Positions 1-11,934 of a stretch of 64,000 bases of DNA are shown piece by piece. The notes below the pieces were generated by a model that saw only the letters and a program-made list of their open reading frames with translations, was not told the origin of the DNA and searched no databases. Every line of letters starts with the position of its first letter. The stretch's first letter is position 1. Both the position numbers and the translations under genes were made by a program. Source of the DNA: Pararge aegeria (Eukaryota > Arthropoda > Insecta > Lepidoptera > Nymphalidae); NCBI RefSeq assembly GCF_905163445.1, contig NC_053187.1, forward strand, positions 2,976,001-3,040,000, in the 5' to 3' direction.

Positions 1-16
1 TCACAATATATTATGA

Positions 17-454
17 CTAGCTGTTGCTCGCGACTTCGTCTGCGTTAGATTTTGTTTTTTGATGTGGCATTAAATTCAGTTGTAGATCTAAAAAAACTTT
101 AAAGTATTCAGTATCGCTATTCCTTAAATGAGGGGTTTGCTGCTGTCCGCTGAGGAGTTCTGTCCTCTATCTCCAATCACAATTTGGGCAAAATTAAACA
201 CATATTATAACCTCTATAGTACAAAAATAATTATATAAATCGGTTATAATTTGTCGGAGTTATGTTGTAAAATCGTCAAACACTCATCCCCTCTCCCAAA
301 GGAACCGAGCATAGTGTCGGGATAAAAAGTATCCTATATTACTTCTAACATTTCCAAGAATATGTGTACAAAGTTTCATGAGGAACGGTTAAGTAGTTTT
401 TCCGTGAAAGCGTAACAAACAAACTTACATTGACATTTATAATATTAGTAAGGA
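17..454 (-). mobile_element. Non-autonomous Helitron, inverted orientation
   Basis: Read on the minus strand it begins TCCTTACTAATATTATAAATG and ends in CTAG, between host A and T as Helitrons require. Internally it carries the block typical of this family: 'TTTGTTACGCTTTC', then 'CTCGGTTCCTTTGGGAGAGGGG', and near the end 'GACGAAGTCGCGAGCAACAG' on the element strand. It has no coding capacity. About 438 bp; a truncated copy in the opposite orientation lies at 1866-2295. Confidence 0.75.
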
Positions 455-584
455 TATACGCAGATATTTTCGAAGTTCAAATTTATGTTTAGGTACGAGT
501 ATATAGACGTGACGTACTCGTAATAATTCTGACTTCGGCGTTTCACCTGTCATGGCGGATCGTTAAATTTTCAAAGTGCCGCCT

Positions 585-715
585 TGTGTCCGTCAACCTC
601 AAGCATAGGTGTTGATCCTCATGTTCACACCGGAACACACCAATGCTGATGCTGCTTGGCGGCAAAAATAAGCAGTACAGTAGTACTCCGGACGAGCTCT
701 GTCACAAAAAGCTAA
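585..715 (-). repeat. Family D short interspersed repeat
   Basis: Matches, in reverse, the element seen at 27870-28010. The shared blocks are a minus-strand 'TTCTGCCGCTAAGCAGCAT'-like core, a 'TGTTCCGGT' block and a 'GGCGGCA...ACACAGGG'-like end, all diverged. Old non-coding insertion. Confidence 0.6.
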
Positions 716-1865
716 ACTTAAGTCAGAAAACTTTAAAACAAACGTAAGTGAGTTAAAACTTAAGTCGGTAATTTTTAAAATATTGTTTTGAAAAGACGTA
801 AAAAAAATTAGAGAATGGAATAACTGGTCTATTTCCCCATTTATAAACAGTATAGCCGCGAAATTAAACAATTATTTTAAAATATTATTCGACGCTTCAA
901 TGTTTTCTGTAAATCGCTCGACTAATGGGTTACCATAAGTTTCTAAACATATGCAAGGTAAATGGCATCATGGGCGGGGCATTATTCTTTCCATTAGACG
1001 TCGATCGACGCGCCAAAGGTCGGAGTCAAGGATGCAAATAATCTGGAACCGACTGAAAGCTTTACACTGCGCCCTAACCAATTAAACGTTAACTACTATG
1101 TTGACGTTTATAATAAAGATTTTTTACTAACAGTCTAGTGGTGGTATTATAGTTCGGAACAGTGAAGATTAAAAGAACGAACTGCAAAAATTTTGTGGAT
1201 TTGTTACAAACAATCTTATGCCAAGTAGGTTATTATCTATAATCAATTACGAATGCACGCCAAAGCCATGTAATGATTGTTAAGTTTAAAACATCACAAC
1301 CTATACGGTTCTATGGAGTAAGTCTCGAGTACTTCTAATATTATTTCTTAGAATTCTAGTTACTACTAAATCCACTCTTATCAGCACTTTTGAAACGTCA
1401 AGTCTGTCTGTTTATAGGGTCCGCGCCGGTTCGGTTCGATTTCGAATTACATTTTTGATTTAATTCCCCTTTCATATTTATCAGTTTTTCATATTATTAT
1501 AATTTATTTCATTTAAATTTACAAACTTTAAAATAAATCTATCACAACCTGCATTCGATTTGCTAATTAATTAAGTTATTACTGGATATAAATTAACATA
1601 TTAAGTCATAACTTTTTCCAATTAATGAACTTAATTAACAATTTATTCTCGCAACTAAGTACTGTCTACAAAGACTTAAGGCAGTGGTCAAGCGTCAATG
1701 CCTCAAGCCTATTTTAATGGTATCTTTCTACCTACAAGTTGCTCTAGCATCATTAGTTAAAGGAGATTAAATGTTCCTAAACATTAACTAACGAATTAGT
1801 GCACAAACCACGTTTGAAAATTTGCTAATTAGTAAAACGCTGTTACTTAATTAGTAACTCCTCAG
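716..1865. other. AT-rich sequence without recognised genes
   Basis: No splice-bounded open frame or long ORF. Positions 1385-1415 hold a short piece of repeat family F ('TTTTGAAACGTCAAGTCTGTC'-like), also present near 10750, 22200, 26835 and 51420. The rest is unassigned and AT-rich. Confidence 0.5.
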
Positions 1866-2295
1866 TCCCTATCATTATCCCTATCCCTAATAATATGATA
1901 AATGGCAATGAAAGTTTGTTTGTTACGCTTTCACGCAAAAACTACTTAACCAATCCTCATGAAACTTTGCACTCATATTCTTGTAAGTGTTAGAAGTAAT
2001 ATAGGATAATTTTTATCCCGACATTTAAGCTCGGTTCCTTTGGGAGAGGGGATGAAAGTGTCTGACGATTTTACACCATAACTCCGACAAATTGTAACCG
2101 ATTTAAATAATTATTTTTACTATAGAGGTTATAATATGTGTTTAATTATGCCCAAACTTTCTGTAGATCTGATGAATGTGGTCGGAGATAGAGGAAAGAA
2201 CTCCTAAGCGGACAGCAGCAAACTCCTCATTTAAGGCTTAGTGATACTGAATACTTTAATTTTTTTTTAGAACTACAACTAAATTGAATATAAAT
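1866..2295 (+). mobile_element. Helitron copy, 3' truncated
   Basis: Starts TCCCTATCATTATCCCTATCCC, then the same internal order as the copy at 17-454: TTTGTTACGCTTTCACGC, the TTTGGGAGAGGGGATG block and the 'GGACAGCAGCAAACTCCTCAT' block. Similarity stops near 2295, before the GACGAAGTCGCGGGCAAC...CTAG end, so this copy lost its 3' terminus. Confidence 0.65.
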
Positions 2296-2499
2296 TAAGG
2301 ATTAGGGTTCGTCATTATTTTCATTTCATGTTTAAAAGTGAAGGTCCTTCCAGTGTTCTTGATATTATTTCCAGCATCGCCCATCTGTTTGGTACAGAGA
2401 GTAATAAGATCGCCTTTACATACACCACTTTGCATATTGATGGAATACCAGCTGCTCAGTGATATCTACCTAATGGATTTTATGATAATTCCAAAAGAG

Positions 2500-2745
2500 A
2501 AGAGATTTGACGGGCGATTGGCGCAGTTTGCAGCGACCCTGCTTTCTGAGCCCAAGGCCGTGGGGTTCGATTTCAACTACTGGAAAATGTTTGTGTGATG
2601 AGCATGAATGTTTTTCAGTGACTGCGTGTTTATATGTATATTCTAAGTATTTATGTATATAATTCAAAAAAATATTCATCAGGCAACTTAGTACAAGCTA
2701 CGCTTACTTTAGAGATAGATGGCGAAGTGTGTATTGTCAAAACAA
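2500..2745 (+). mobile_element. tRNA-derived SINE, family A
   Basis: tRNA-like head (TTGGCGCAGTTTGCAGCGACC...GGTTCGATTTC, resembling pol III A and B boxes). The body contains GAGCATGAATGTTTTTCAGTG and the tail contains CAAGCTACGCTTACTTT...GATGGCGAAGTGTGTATTGTC. The same plan recurs at least seven times in this window. It resembles the Metulj-type SINEs of butterflies; that name is from family knowledge, not a search. Confidence 0.75.
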
Positions 2746-2849
2746 AAAAAAAACAAACGCCCGGGGTGTTTGCCAGGTTAAAAGAAACAATAAAGATTAA
2801 AAAAAAAAAAGAATAAAGATACATAGTGTACTGAGAGGAACGCTTCATG

Positions 2850-3135
2850 TTTGTTTCATCATATCAACCTATTACCGGGCCACTACAGTGCACGGGTCTC
2901 CTACCAATGGGCCCGCGTGGTTCAATGGTGTTCTCAATGGTGTGTGTAGTCCACACACCATTGAGAACACCATTGAGAACTCTTACGCATGCAGGTTTCC
3001 GCCCGGTGTTTCCGTTCACCGTTGAAGCAAATTATATTTCAGTTGCTTAAAACGCACATAACTTAAAAAGTTAGAGGTGCGTGCTGGGATATAACCTCGG
3101 CCCCCGAAAAGAGAAGTCGAAGTCCTTCCCACTGG
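2850..3135 (-). mobile_element. tRNA-derived SINE, family B, with internal palindrome
   Basis: Reverse copy of the SINE seen at 20473-20740: head read on the minus strand GGGGGCCGAGGTTATATCCCAGC, then 'CTTTTTAAGTTATGTGCGTTTTAAGCAA', 'TTCAACGGTGAA' and a 3' 'GGGCCCGGTAATAGGTTGATATGATGA' type end. Inside, 2922-2946 and 2952-2976 are perfect 25-bp inverted arms around a 5-nt loop, which other copies of the family lack. Confidence 0.75.
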
Positions 3136-3289
3136 GCTTTATTAATATTTTATTTGGGCACTTTATTTATATTTTATCATGAACATTCTATGTTTTGTGT
3201 TTTGCCTTCTAGGGTCTGTCCCTTATCAGAAACACTGCTCTATTCGAAATTTAAATTTAACGAAAATACATTTATTTCGCGTACTTTTT

Positions 3290-3450
3290 AGCGACTATCT
3301 TCAATACTATGGAAATTAAGCTTAATTTGCTATACTTCGCGAAAAGCAGGAAAAACTGTTTTAATATAAATTTATAACTTATTCAATCTTTATACACCAA
3401 AGATCTTCGGCAATGTACTCTCTACAACACACTTCTCTATACGTTTCTTT
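3290..3450 (+). repeat. Family G unclassified repeat
   Basis: Shares 'TTAAGCTTAATTTGCTATACT', 'CGCGAAAAGCAGGA' and 'AGATCTTCGGCAATGTAC' in the same order with 33925-34085 and 50690-50880. No ORF; transposon class not recognised. Confidence 0.55.
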
Positions 3451-3659
3451 TGTAGTTACTCTATTGCCGATTCGGATGACAGATTCTATGATTGATTCAA
3501 TGTACACTGGACTCTATTAAGAAGAATTTCTTGTTTACAATTAAACAATGTCGATGTCGGACTAAATAAAATACTGCGTTCCTTATTAGATTATCCTTGG
3601 AAGAATCAGCCTTTTGAAGGAATTAATTTATAAACAATCCATAGAAATATTACTATAGC

Positions 3660-3699
3660 TATAAATAATCCATAGATTATTATCTATGGATTATTTATA
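3660..3699. repeat. Perfect palindrome, 18-bp arms, 4-nt loop
   Basis: Arms 3660-3677 and 3682-3699 are exact reverse complements around TATT. A related single arm, 'ATAAACAATCCATAGA', lies just upstream at 3630-3645, suggesting local copying. Confidence 0.85.
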
Positions 3700-4934
3700 A
3701 TAAAATCATAATAAAGTCTTCACAATAAACTATCTAACGCTAGTAAGACTTAAGTATTATAGGTACATTAGAACTATTCCACTGCGAAAAAAAACATGAT
3801 TTATATATAACCTCCTATTCTATTCACTTATGACAGAATAGATATGAGTACTACGTACTTATGGTAACCTGGTATATTATGGTCCCCAACAAAATTGATA
3901 TTAACATTGACGATTGAAGTATTTGTAATGAATTCCCAACAGACGGCAGACGTCAGGGATAAATTAAGCGACACTGTTCACAAATCTTGAGCAAAAAAGT
4001 TAAAATGTCTCGTGCATTGACTTGAATTTACAACGTAATGAAGCATACATTTAAAGTAAGCTGAGAGATGATAGACTCGCTATCACGTCTTGAAGTCCCA
4101 TGAATCCTTCTTTAGAGATTCCTCCTTTTTTACGCTAATTTAGACGTTTCCAACACCCTGCACCCTGGAGCACCCTAAGTCTCGCCGTCTTGTCTGCGCG
4201 CATATAGGTAAGTACCTCTTAGACTGAGAACTGGAACTTGGAACTAAATAAGTCATTCACACGCGCTAGTATGAAATAGTAGGTAGCTTTTTCCGGGACT
4301 ACAAATCTAGCACATTATTGACCGAAGCGCCTTCTTAATTTGAGTAAGTTACATCGATGCAAATATGCTTAAAATAACAACAACCCTAAAATCGATATTT
4401 TCTATCGATTCACGTGTACACCAAGGAAGTCGTTTTACAATAGTGCAATGCGATGCGCAATAAATCCGTGACATTTATCTAAAGTTTATAGACAATAGAT
4501 TTATGTTTGAAACTGAATTTCCTTTTGATCTCGGACCGGTGGGTCGAGCTTGCCCGTTAACGTCAGTTTATCATTGATGTCTAGTCTCGGCGACCTTCAG
4601 GTGTCAATCGTGTCTTATCCCTTGCCAAGAAAGTCTCCATCATAATAATAATAACCTAAGCAAACGAAGTCATAGCGCGAGTAGGTGTCGCGACGAATAT
4701 GACCAGGGTAAAATGCGAATGAAAGTTTTTATACGAAAAATTTACTTATCCAAAGTAGAAGTTACGCAAACGAAGTCGCCAGTATTAAATAAACTTTTCG
4801 AAAAACATTTCCTAATGTGGTAAACCTATTTATTTAAATTATCATCCAGCTAATTTTAATACTTTCATAAAGCGTTTTGACAGCTTTGACTTAAGTATCG
4901 CGATCTACATTAAACTTAACCAAACAAAATTTTT
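3700..4934. other. Unassigned AT-rich sequence
   Basis: No convincing exon, RNA gene or recognised repeat. Open frames are short and show no family motif. Confidence 0.45.
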
Positions 4935-5140
4935 GAAGTTTATACTTCTTTTGGCGCGTTAGGGAAAAATTATGAGAGTAAATTTTCACTCACCGTCACG
5001 AAAAACCGACACCCTGAAGTAAGCTATAGTCCACAATTTTGTTTTTCAATAAAAGGATTGACACACTTTGAATTGTCAAAGTCTGCGGGCTCATTCCGGT
5101 GATTTAAATTGATTCAATTGTAAAAACAAAAATCTCAAAT
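4935..5140 (+). repeat. Family H unclassified repeat
   Basis: Reverse complement of 60410-60620. Shared blocks are 'TATACTTCTTTTGGCGCGTTA', 'CACCGTCACGAAAAACCGAC', 'ACCCTGAAGT', 'AAAGTCTGC' and 'CTCATTCCGGTGATTTAA'. Two copies 55 kb apart in opposite orientation mark it as mobile; class unknown. Confidence 0.6.
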
Positions 5141-6107
5141 TCTAATGATGAAACTTGGTTTTCTGATAATGAGGTAACTAGATAATGCGTTATAATAAAT
5201 CTCTCAGTGTGTTAAATACCTTTTTCTATTGTCAGAGTAGTTTTTTCTACAAACGCAGAATAAGGCGAAAGATAAAAAAATGTAAAAGATTTTTATCCTG
5301 TTACGCCAAAGAAGTATAACATCTATCGCGTGTACATAAGTACACACACGTTTTTTGTTTAGGTTACTATAGATGTTGTGTTACGGAAGTCGGGATGGAC
5401 TCCAATAATACTCATTTGTTACTTATTACAATTGTTCTGTTTCCAAGCAGACTTTCGTTCTCCCAACTCTTGATGTAACAGAGACCGCTTGACAATCCAA
5501 TCCTGACAATAATGTGGCGTGTTATTGGTGGAAGTCGGTACTCGTAACATTTGTTAGCGACATGTTTTTTTTTTTTTTTTTTAAATATTATCCATTTATA
5601 TTCCTTCTTCTCTTGCCAAAATTTTGTAAATAACTATTTACGCCCCAATCGAATCCAGGAACACGTTATATCCGTTTAAAGTGTTTTATTACGCGCTAGC
5701 GAGTAGACGCAAAAACCCATAGTTTGCAGCCCTACTCAACCCATTCATCGATATCGGAATGTAAAGCAATAACCGACGATAGTCGAAACTCCAGTGAAAG
5801 AATGAAATGTTTACTAAACAGTTTATTTAACTCAATATCATTGTTTATTCTTCAGCCACTGATAAACATGTTATTTATGAAGATAAACATTCTTTCGCCG
5901 CGCAAAAATGCATGTTTCGTGTTTATAATTTTATTGACTTGCACAGGATTTAAATTTTTAATGTTAAGTCACTCGACTACTGCAGGAGGGTATTGTGTTT
6001 AACAGTCGATATATGTATGTATAAATGATCCACTTTCGTGAAGCTCCTGTTGGGTCGATTTTGATAATTTGGATGCCGTTTGCTTCCCCTTAGCTAATAG
6101 TCGGAGA
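5141..6107. other. Unassigned sequence with poly-T run
   Basis: Contains a T run of about 19 bases at 5563-5582 and an open frame at 5724-6002 that has no recognisable motif and no splice or promoter support. Nothing else assigned. Confidence 0.4.
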
Positions 6108-6775
6108 CCTCATATTCCCACTAAACTCAAACGACTTTGGTGGTTTTACACGGTCACAATTTTCAGTACCGGAAAGATTATAACGGTTTGAAGACCCAAC
6201 ACCCAACTGTACATTACCAGGTATTAAAATAAAACCTGTGATAATATTAAAAAGATCGCCTGCTGCTCAGTTAAAGTTCATATCCGATAACTACTTTTAA
6301 TTATATCACTTGTGAAAATATTAAAAAGCTCGCCTGCTGCTTCGTTAAAAATTCATATCCGATAGCTTATTTTAAGGAGCCTCATTCCACTAAACTCAAA
6401 CAACGTTGGTGGTTTTACACGGTCACTGTACATTACCAGGTACTATAATATCACTTGTGATAATAATAAAAAGCTCGCCTGCTGCTCAGTTAAAAGTTCA
6501 TATACGATACCTTCATTTAAGGGGCCTCATATTCCACTAAACTCAAACGACGATGGTGGTTTTACACGGTCACAATCGGCAGTGCCGGAAAGATTATAAG
6601 GGTTTAAGACCAAACAACCAACTGTACATTACCAGGTGCTATAATACCACTTGTGAAAATATTAAAAAAGCTCGCCTGCAGCTTAGTTAAAAATTAATAA
6701 TAAATAATTTAATAATTATTAATTTATTATTTATTATTATTAGTTAAAAATTAATATCCGATACCTTCTTTTAAG
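6108..6775 (+). repeat. Local tandem repeat, three main units plus a partial
   Basis: Units begin CCTCAT...CCACTAAACTCAAAC at 6108, 6380 and 6525. Each carries 'TGGTGGTTTTACACGGTCAC', 'CTGTACATTACCAGGT', 'CTCGCCTGC', 'GTTAAA' and 'CATATCCGATA' in this order. The first unit has a second copy of the 'AAAATATTAAAAAGCTCGCC...CCGATA' half. The second unit lacks the 'CCGGAAAGATTATAA' block. The last unit is interrupted by an AT-only inverted repeat near 6693-6735. Confidence 0.85.
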
Positions 6776-7477
6776 TCACGCATCCAAAACACTGCAATAT
6801 AGGCTTTTCAAGGATTTATGAGATACTGTATTTTTCAAGGAAATACATAAGATATACTTATATATCTACTACGTATCCTTGAAACAACATAACCTAAATC
6901 CGTATTATTTTGATATTCCTCCCACGTTGATAAAGATTAGTTACTTGGATCAATTGTTACGAATCAGAATCAAAATACTCGAGCCTCTTGCCGGATGTTA
7001 TATCTAATTGATACATTACGAGATAAAACGAACCCCACTTATTTAGTGAATGCTTTATAGTTTATTCCAAGAAGATTTTATTATAGTATTTGTTTGAAAA
7101 GCACTTATCGCTAGTTGCAAACAAACTTTTCTATTGCGTACCTTTATATATACCGATCGTTTGTTGTTTTTATTTATTTAGTTTATTTCTTAACATGTTA
7201 CATCCGTTCTGATACATCTGCTAACTATATCTTTGTAGCCTACTAGGTAAGTAACACTACAATAATAATACGTGTTGCAAAACTTTAGACTGACTGACTT
7301 CTGTCAACTCTCAGCTTAAACCGGTCGACGTATAACATGTAAAGTATTTATATAGCGATTTTTTTAAATTAAAATAATATCTTAATGAAATGCGAGTTAT
7401 TTATTTCAAACGGTTTTGTGGAAAACTCAGTACTAGTATGAATTGAATAAACATATATTTATTAATGTAAATAGACA
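6776..7477. other. Unassigned AT-rich sequence
   Basis: No gene or recognised repeat seen, only low-complexity AT stretches. Confidence 0.4.
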
Positions 7478-7693
7478 AATATACTACGACAATACACATC
7501 GCCATCTAGCCCCAAAGTAAGCGAAGCTTATGTTATGGGTACTAAGACAGCAGATGTGATATTGATTTTTTGAATATTTTTATTGATCATCATTAATGTT
7601 CATCACACAAACATTTACCCAGTTGTGGGGATCGAACCCACGGCCTTGGACGCAGAAAGCAGAGTCGCTGCCCACGGCGCCATCCGACTGTCC
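7478..7693 (-). mobile_element. SINE family A
   Basis: Reverse copy: tail TACTACGACAATACACATCGCC...AAGTAAGCGAAGCTT, body 'TGATCATCATTAATGTTCATC', head 'GGGGATCGAACCCACGGCC...GCCCACGGCGCCATCC'. Confidence 0.75.
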
Positions 7694-7754
7694 AATTGTC
7701 CAAAAATGTACCGTTAAAACTGAAAGTCCGGGCAGTATTTAATTAATAATTAAT

Positions 7755-7815
7755 TTATTGTCTCTGGTCTGGTGGGGGAGGCTGCGGCCGTAGCTAGTTA
7801 CCACCTCACAGACAA
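7755..7815 (+). repeat. SINE family C fragment
   Basis: 'CTCTGGTCTGGTGGGGGAGGC' followed by 'TAGCTAGTTACCACCTC' and 'GACAAAG': the middle of the family C SINE seen more fully at 59215-59455. Confidence 0.6.
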
Positions 7816-8896
7816 AGCAAATAAGTTATATTTATTTTACTTTCTTTTTAAATCATCATTCTACAAACTATGTGATAAACTGGATCTTTTTCTATTTCCG
7901 ATGTGTAGGACATAAACTACAAGACTTAGCTATTCCGTAAATATTATTAAGAACAAGAACATTATAATCGGATGAAATTTATTGGAATGGCGTCAGAGCT
8001 GGTGACATCGAAATTACGTAGATAGGCTTTTTACGCTGCTGGTAAATAATGTATTCTTGGAATATACCTACCAAAATGAGGCTAGTTTCATTATATACGA
8101 AACTCATTTGATGCATATTTTTGTATGTATATATTTTATAAGTCTGAATTATTCCTTTTACTTGCCTCAACAGGCTTCAGTCCCGGTATTTCTTAAGGGA
8201 CCGATTTGATTAGTTAACTAAAAAATCTTATAAGAGAAGTATAGTGAGTCAAATCTCAGTTGTCTAGCATTGGGGAATCTTTTAATTAGGCTTAAGATTA
8301 AATAATATATAAAAATGTTCGCACATGTACCAGGAATGCATCACCGCCAGGTATTTCTATAAGGTACAGAAGTGAGGAAGCACTCATTTGTATCGAAAAT
8401 CAGGGCATAGAAGGAGCGCGGTACTTATGGAACGCGGCCAAATTGCTCGGCGAGCGTCTTTCAGTAATATCTACTAACTATGTAAATACAGTCTGTCTGT
8501 CTGTCAGCTAGCTTTACTAGGAGTTAAAGTTTAGTTTCTAGACCGGTGATGGTCGCTTGTTTGTGATTTCTGTGTACTGTGTGCATACCTCTAGAAAATT
8601 TAATTCGTATATATAGGTAAATTCTTTGTATATCATGCGTGATTTAAATCCCCATAAATACTTTTTATAATGTCATCTTAAGTATTAGCCAGTTGTACAA
8701 ACTGCCCTAAAAAGGAATGTTTTTTTATTACATGTACCTACGTGAGTAAGTTTTTGTATTCTACTATAACTTCATTAAATATGCTTGAAAAGATTTGGAT
8801 GTATCGCTAGAATCCTAACATCATCCCAAGTTCATCATCATCATCATATAGTTTTTAAGTATTAGTGAAAGTAGATGTTACATGAATACATGATCT
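7816..8896. other. Unassigned sequence
   Basis: No exon or RNA gene supported. Contains a short CATCATCATCAT run at 8834-8846. Confidence 0.4.
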
Positions 8897-8904
8897 ATAT
8901 TTCC

Positions 8905-9047
8905 CAGTGGCGTGCACTGGGTTTCTTACCAGGGTATGCATACAGCAGGAAAATTGCATAAAATGGAAAAATCCTCCTCTTATACGGGCTATATTTCAAT
9001 TTTAGCGTATGCAGTGCTTTTACGCATGTATGAAGTGCACGCCACTG
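8905..9047. mobile_element. hAT-like MITE with perfect 8-bp target duplication
   Basis: Ends are CAGTGGCGTGCAC and GTGCACGCCACTG, exact inverted repeats of 13 bp. They are flanked by ATATTTCC at 8897-8904 and again at 9048-9055. An 8-bp duplication and CAG...CTG ends fit the hAT superfamily. Total 143 bp with no transposase. An open frame crosses it without coding significance. Related elements lie at 46674-47157 and 48588-48924. Confidence 0.85.
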
Positions 9048-9055
9048 ATATTTCC

Positions 9056-10139
9056 TGCCTAAAATTGGCGTGCAAGTTGATTATAATAAATTTAATGGTG
9101 CATATTTACTCTTTGATGTTATTTTGAACACTAAACTATTAGTTCTCCGGTGTTCTCTGAGGGATGGGCAATGCCAACATCTTAACAGACTTCCTTGGCA
9201 GAGAAACTTAACGATGGTATAGCTGAAACAAATTTGAAAAGAATATTGCCGTCGCGCTGAGTCCGTGATGCCCCGTTAAATGCGATAGGGACAGTTGCAA
9301 CGCAAAATGATAATTACAAATAATGGTGTCGGATTCAAAACGGAGATTAAATTATTTTTAGCATGACAATTTTAAGAAAAATTGCATCTAGATTTCTCTT
9401 TCTTTCTTTCATGATATTTATTTATCATATTTTTCTTTGAGTCCTCTGAACGTAATGGAACAAAGTGATTCATTGGTCATGTTAGAGGGTCAGATTTTCA
9501 AAAATATTTAGCTTTTCACGAGAAAAGAAATGTCTTCACAAGACTTTGATTTGCGAAAAAATTCAATGCTCTTGAGACATTATCCAGGGAGGAAATAAGG
9601 GAATACGTTTGTATTGAGAATCCCATATGGAGAATTTTGTCAATTTTGACCTGACCTGGGAATCGAAACCCAATCAAACTTGATACCTAATAAACGACCG
9701 AGGCAGTTTGAAAATATAAACAGAAAAGTAGTACTAGTATGGTAAAGGCAGATACGGTAAGACTTGTTGTTCTATGCAACAAAAACGCACCTTAACAATA
9801 CGTGGTATTTTAAAAGAAGGCGACACGAAATTGATTTCAAATTAAAATGAGTACAAGCAATCGGCATGGCAGTGGGCGGAAGTGGGTCATTTATTTTGTA
9901 AATAAGCAAATTGCTTACTATTCCTGAACGACACTAATCGCTACTCGTTGAAAACAGGTTACCAACAGCTTAAAATTCTTTACTCTTTAATGAACTAAAA
10001 ATAAAAATTCAAAAACTGAAACACGTTCTTGGATTTGAGACCAAACTCGGAATATTCCAAAACTTATTTTTCTGTGCGTAGTTTGAACAGTCATATCCAC
10101 AATATTGATGGTTGCTTAATTAATAATTAAGCGGTAATA
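9056..10139. other. Unassigned sequence
   Basis: No splice-bounded frame, RNA gene or recognised repeat was found. Confidence 0.4.
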
Positions 10140-10365
10140 ATTAAGCGTAACTTGCGTTTTTAGCAATTAAAATATCACTTGCTTCAACGGTGAAGGAAAA
10201 CATCGCGAGGTAACCTGCATGACTGAGAGTTCTCTATAATGTTCTCAAAGGTGTGTGAAGACCACCAATCCGCACTCCTCCTCCTCAACTCCTTCTTATT
10301 GTGGGAGGAGACCCTTGCACTGAAGTGGCCCGGTAATGGCTCGATATGATGATGATGATGAAGTT
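10140..10365 (+). mobile_element. SINE family B, head truncated
   Basis: Has 'AAAATATCACTTGCTTCAACG', 'GTGAAGGAAAACATCG', 'CTGCATGACTGAGAGTTCTC', 'GGGAGGAGACCC' and a 3' end 'GGCCCGGTAATGGCTCGATAT' followed by GATGATGATG. Confidence 0.75.
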
Positions 10366-10429
10366 AATAATTTTGATAGTAAGTAAAATTAATAATTCAT
10401 TTATTTCCAGTAGGCCTACTGTTGAAAGA

Positions 10430-10753
10430 AAATAAGTGTATAGAAAAGTCCTATTATAGTATAAAGGACTAGGTATTTGATAAAAAACCTTGGGTGTAAA
10501 TTATTGCTGTAACCAGGTTGCTCTTCAAATAATTTAAAATGACATTGTGAGATGGTGATAACAAAATAAAACACCCGGCTATGTTTGTTGTGGGCTTCTT
10601 CTTAGACCAGGACGCTTTTGGAACCCTCCTAGCTTTAGTTTTAAGTTTACGAATGTGGTTATCGCCATCATCTCACTACCGTGTAATTCTTATGTACGCA
10701 TCAAAAGTGCCACCTATGGGCCTACTTGAATAAAGATATTTTTGACTTTGAAA
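10430..10753 (+). repeat. Family E interspersed repeat
   Basis: Ordered blocks: 'AGAAAAGTCCTATTATAGTA', 'TTGGGTGTAAATTATTGCT', 'GTGAGATGGTGATAACA', 'TTGTTGTGGGCTTCTTCTTAG', 'TTTACGAATGTGGTTATCG' and the 3' end 'GAATAAAGATATTTTTGACTTT'. Other copies: 15305-15500, 26955-27175, 39860-40178, 50085-50325, and one split by a LINE at 42-43 kb. Non-coding. Confidence 0.7.
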
Positions 10754-10799
10754 CTTCAAGTCTGTCTGTTTGTAGTGACTGTTCCAAGGGCAATAAACC

Positions 10800-11934
10800 A
10801 CCAGAAATCAGCTAGAAACTACGCAGTTTCTCTTTCCCTATCATTTTACAATTTTAACAATCATTTTTCTATCTTGTGAAAGACGCAGAGCGGCCTGCTT
10901 CCAAACAACCTTAATCGAAACCACGATTTAGTTAAGGTGTTATAAAACATTGTTTATATTGTGGCTAAGTTTAAATCGAATACTTTCTTCGGTACCATGT
11001 TATAAAAGCATATACCCATTCCCACGAAGGATTTCAGACGTCTGTACTTGTCTCAGACGATATGCAGATTTCAATAATTTATGTCCGTTTCTAGTCGATA
11101 GTTTTAAACATCATTTGGGGGTTCGTGGGTTTATAAGGTTATTTTGTTTGTTACGGTTATTTTTGTTTATTATAATAACCGAGACTCGTGCTCAAAGATA
11201 GTAGTAGGGTTGACATCACACATTTCCTGTCTTCAGTTTCTTGATAGATAAACCGATTACCTCACATTTATAAGGTCTGATTCCATATTCAAAGCCGTTA
11301 TCTTCGTGATAGGCCGATAGTTAAAAATCATTAGACACCAAAAACTTATAAATACTTAGTGTTCCAATTCTGAGAATTTCAGAAAGGCTAGTTTCTTTGA
11401 ATGTCTAAGATTTTCGTAGTTATGCTCTCGTAACTATTAACTTCCATCACAAAACACCAAGATATCAGTAGCCCTTCAAAGTACCAGGAAACCATAACAC
11501 ACCATAGCTATAATACGTCATAGATTTCCGCAAAAGAGCGCCGGCTGTTATCAATTAACAAGTTTGCTTCTTCTTTATATGCCCAAGGTAAATACGCGAT
11601 TAAAAATAAAACTAACAACCTATAATAAATACGTCTGATTGGATCTATATTTCAACTGTTTGTGTATTACGTGAGATATTTTTTTATAGTTAACCGGACT
11701 TAACTTTTAACTATCAGCCAGGATTCCGGAAAGGAATGCTTCAATATCATGGCGGTTACGTTATCTTTTTATTTGGGTCGTAGAGTGGTGATGGTAGTCA
11801 GTTCAAGTAACTACTTTTTCGTTTATTTCTGGTATCCTAATTTGATTGGCTGGTCTTTTTTCTACTCGGTTGAGTATTCTCAAGATTAACTATTTCAAAG
11901 ACAGAACTTCCAGAGTTCTGATCGGAAGGGTATT
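10800..11934. other. Unassigned sequence
   Basis: An 83-codon open frame at 10950-11201 has no motif and no support. Nothing else recognised. Confidence 0.4.

Noticed and set aside
6108..6775. CRISPR-like array
   Set aside because: Units are long (145-270 bp), lack unique spacers and lie in an insect genome; this is a tandem repeat.
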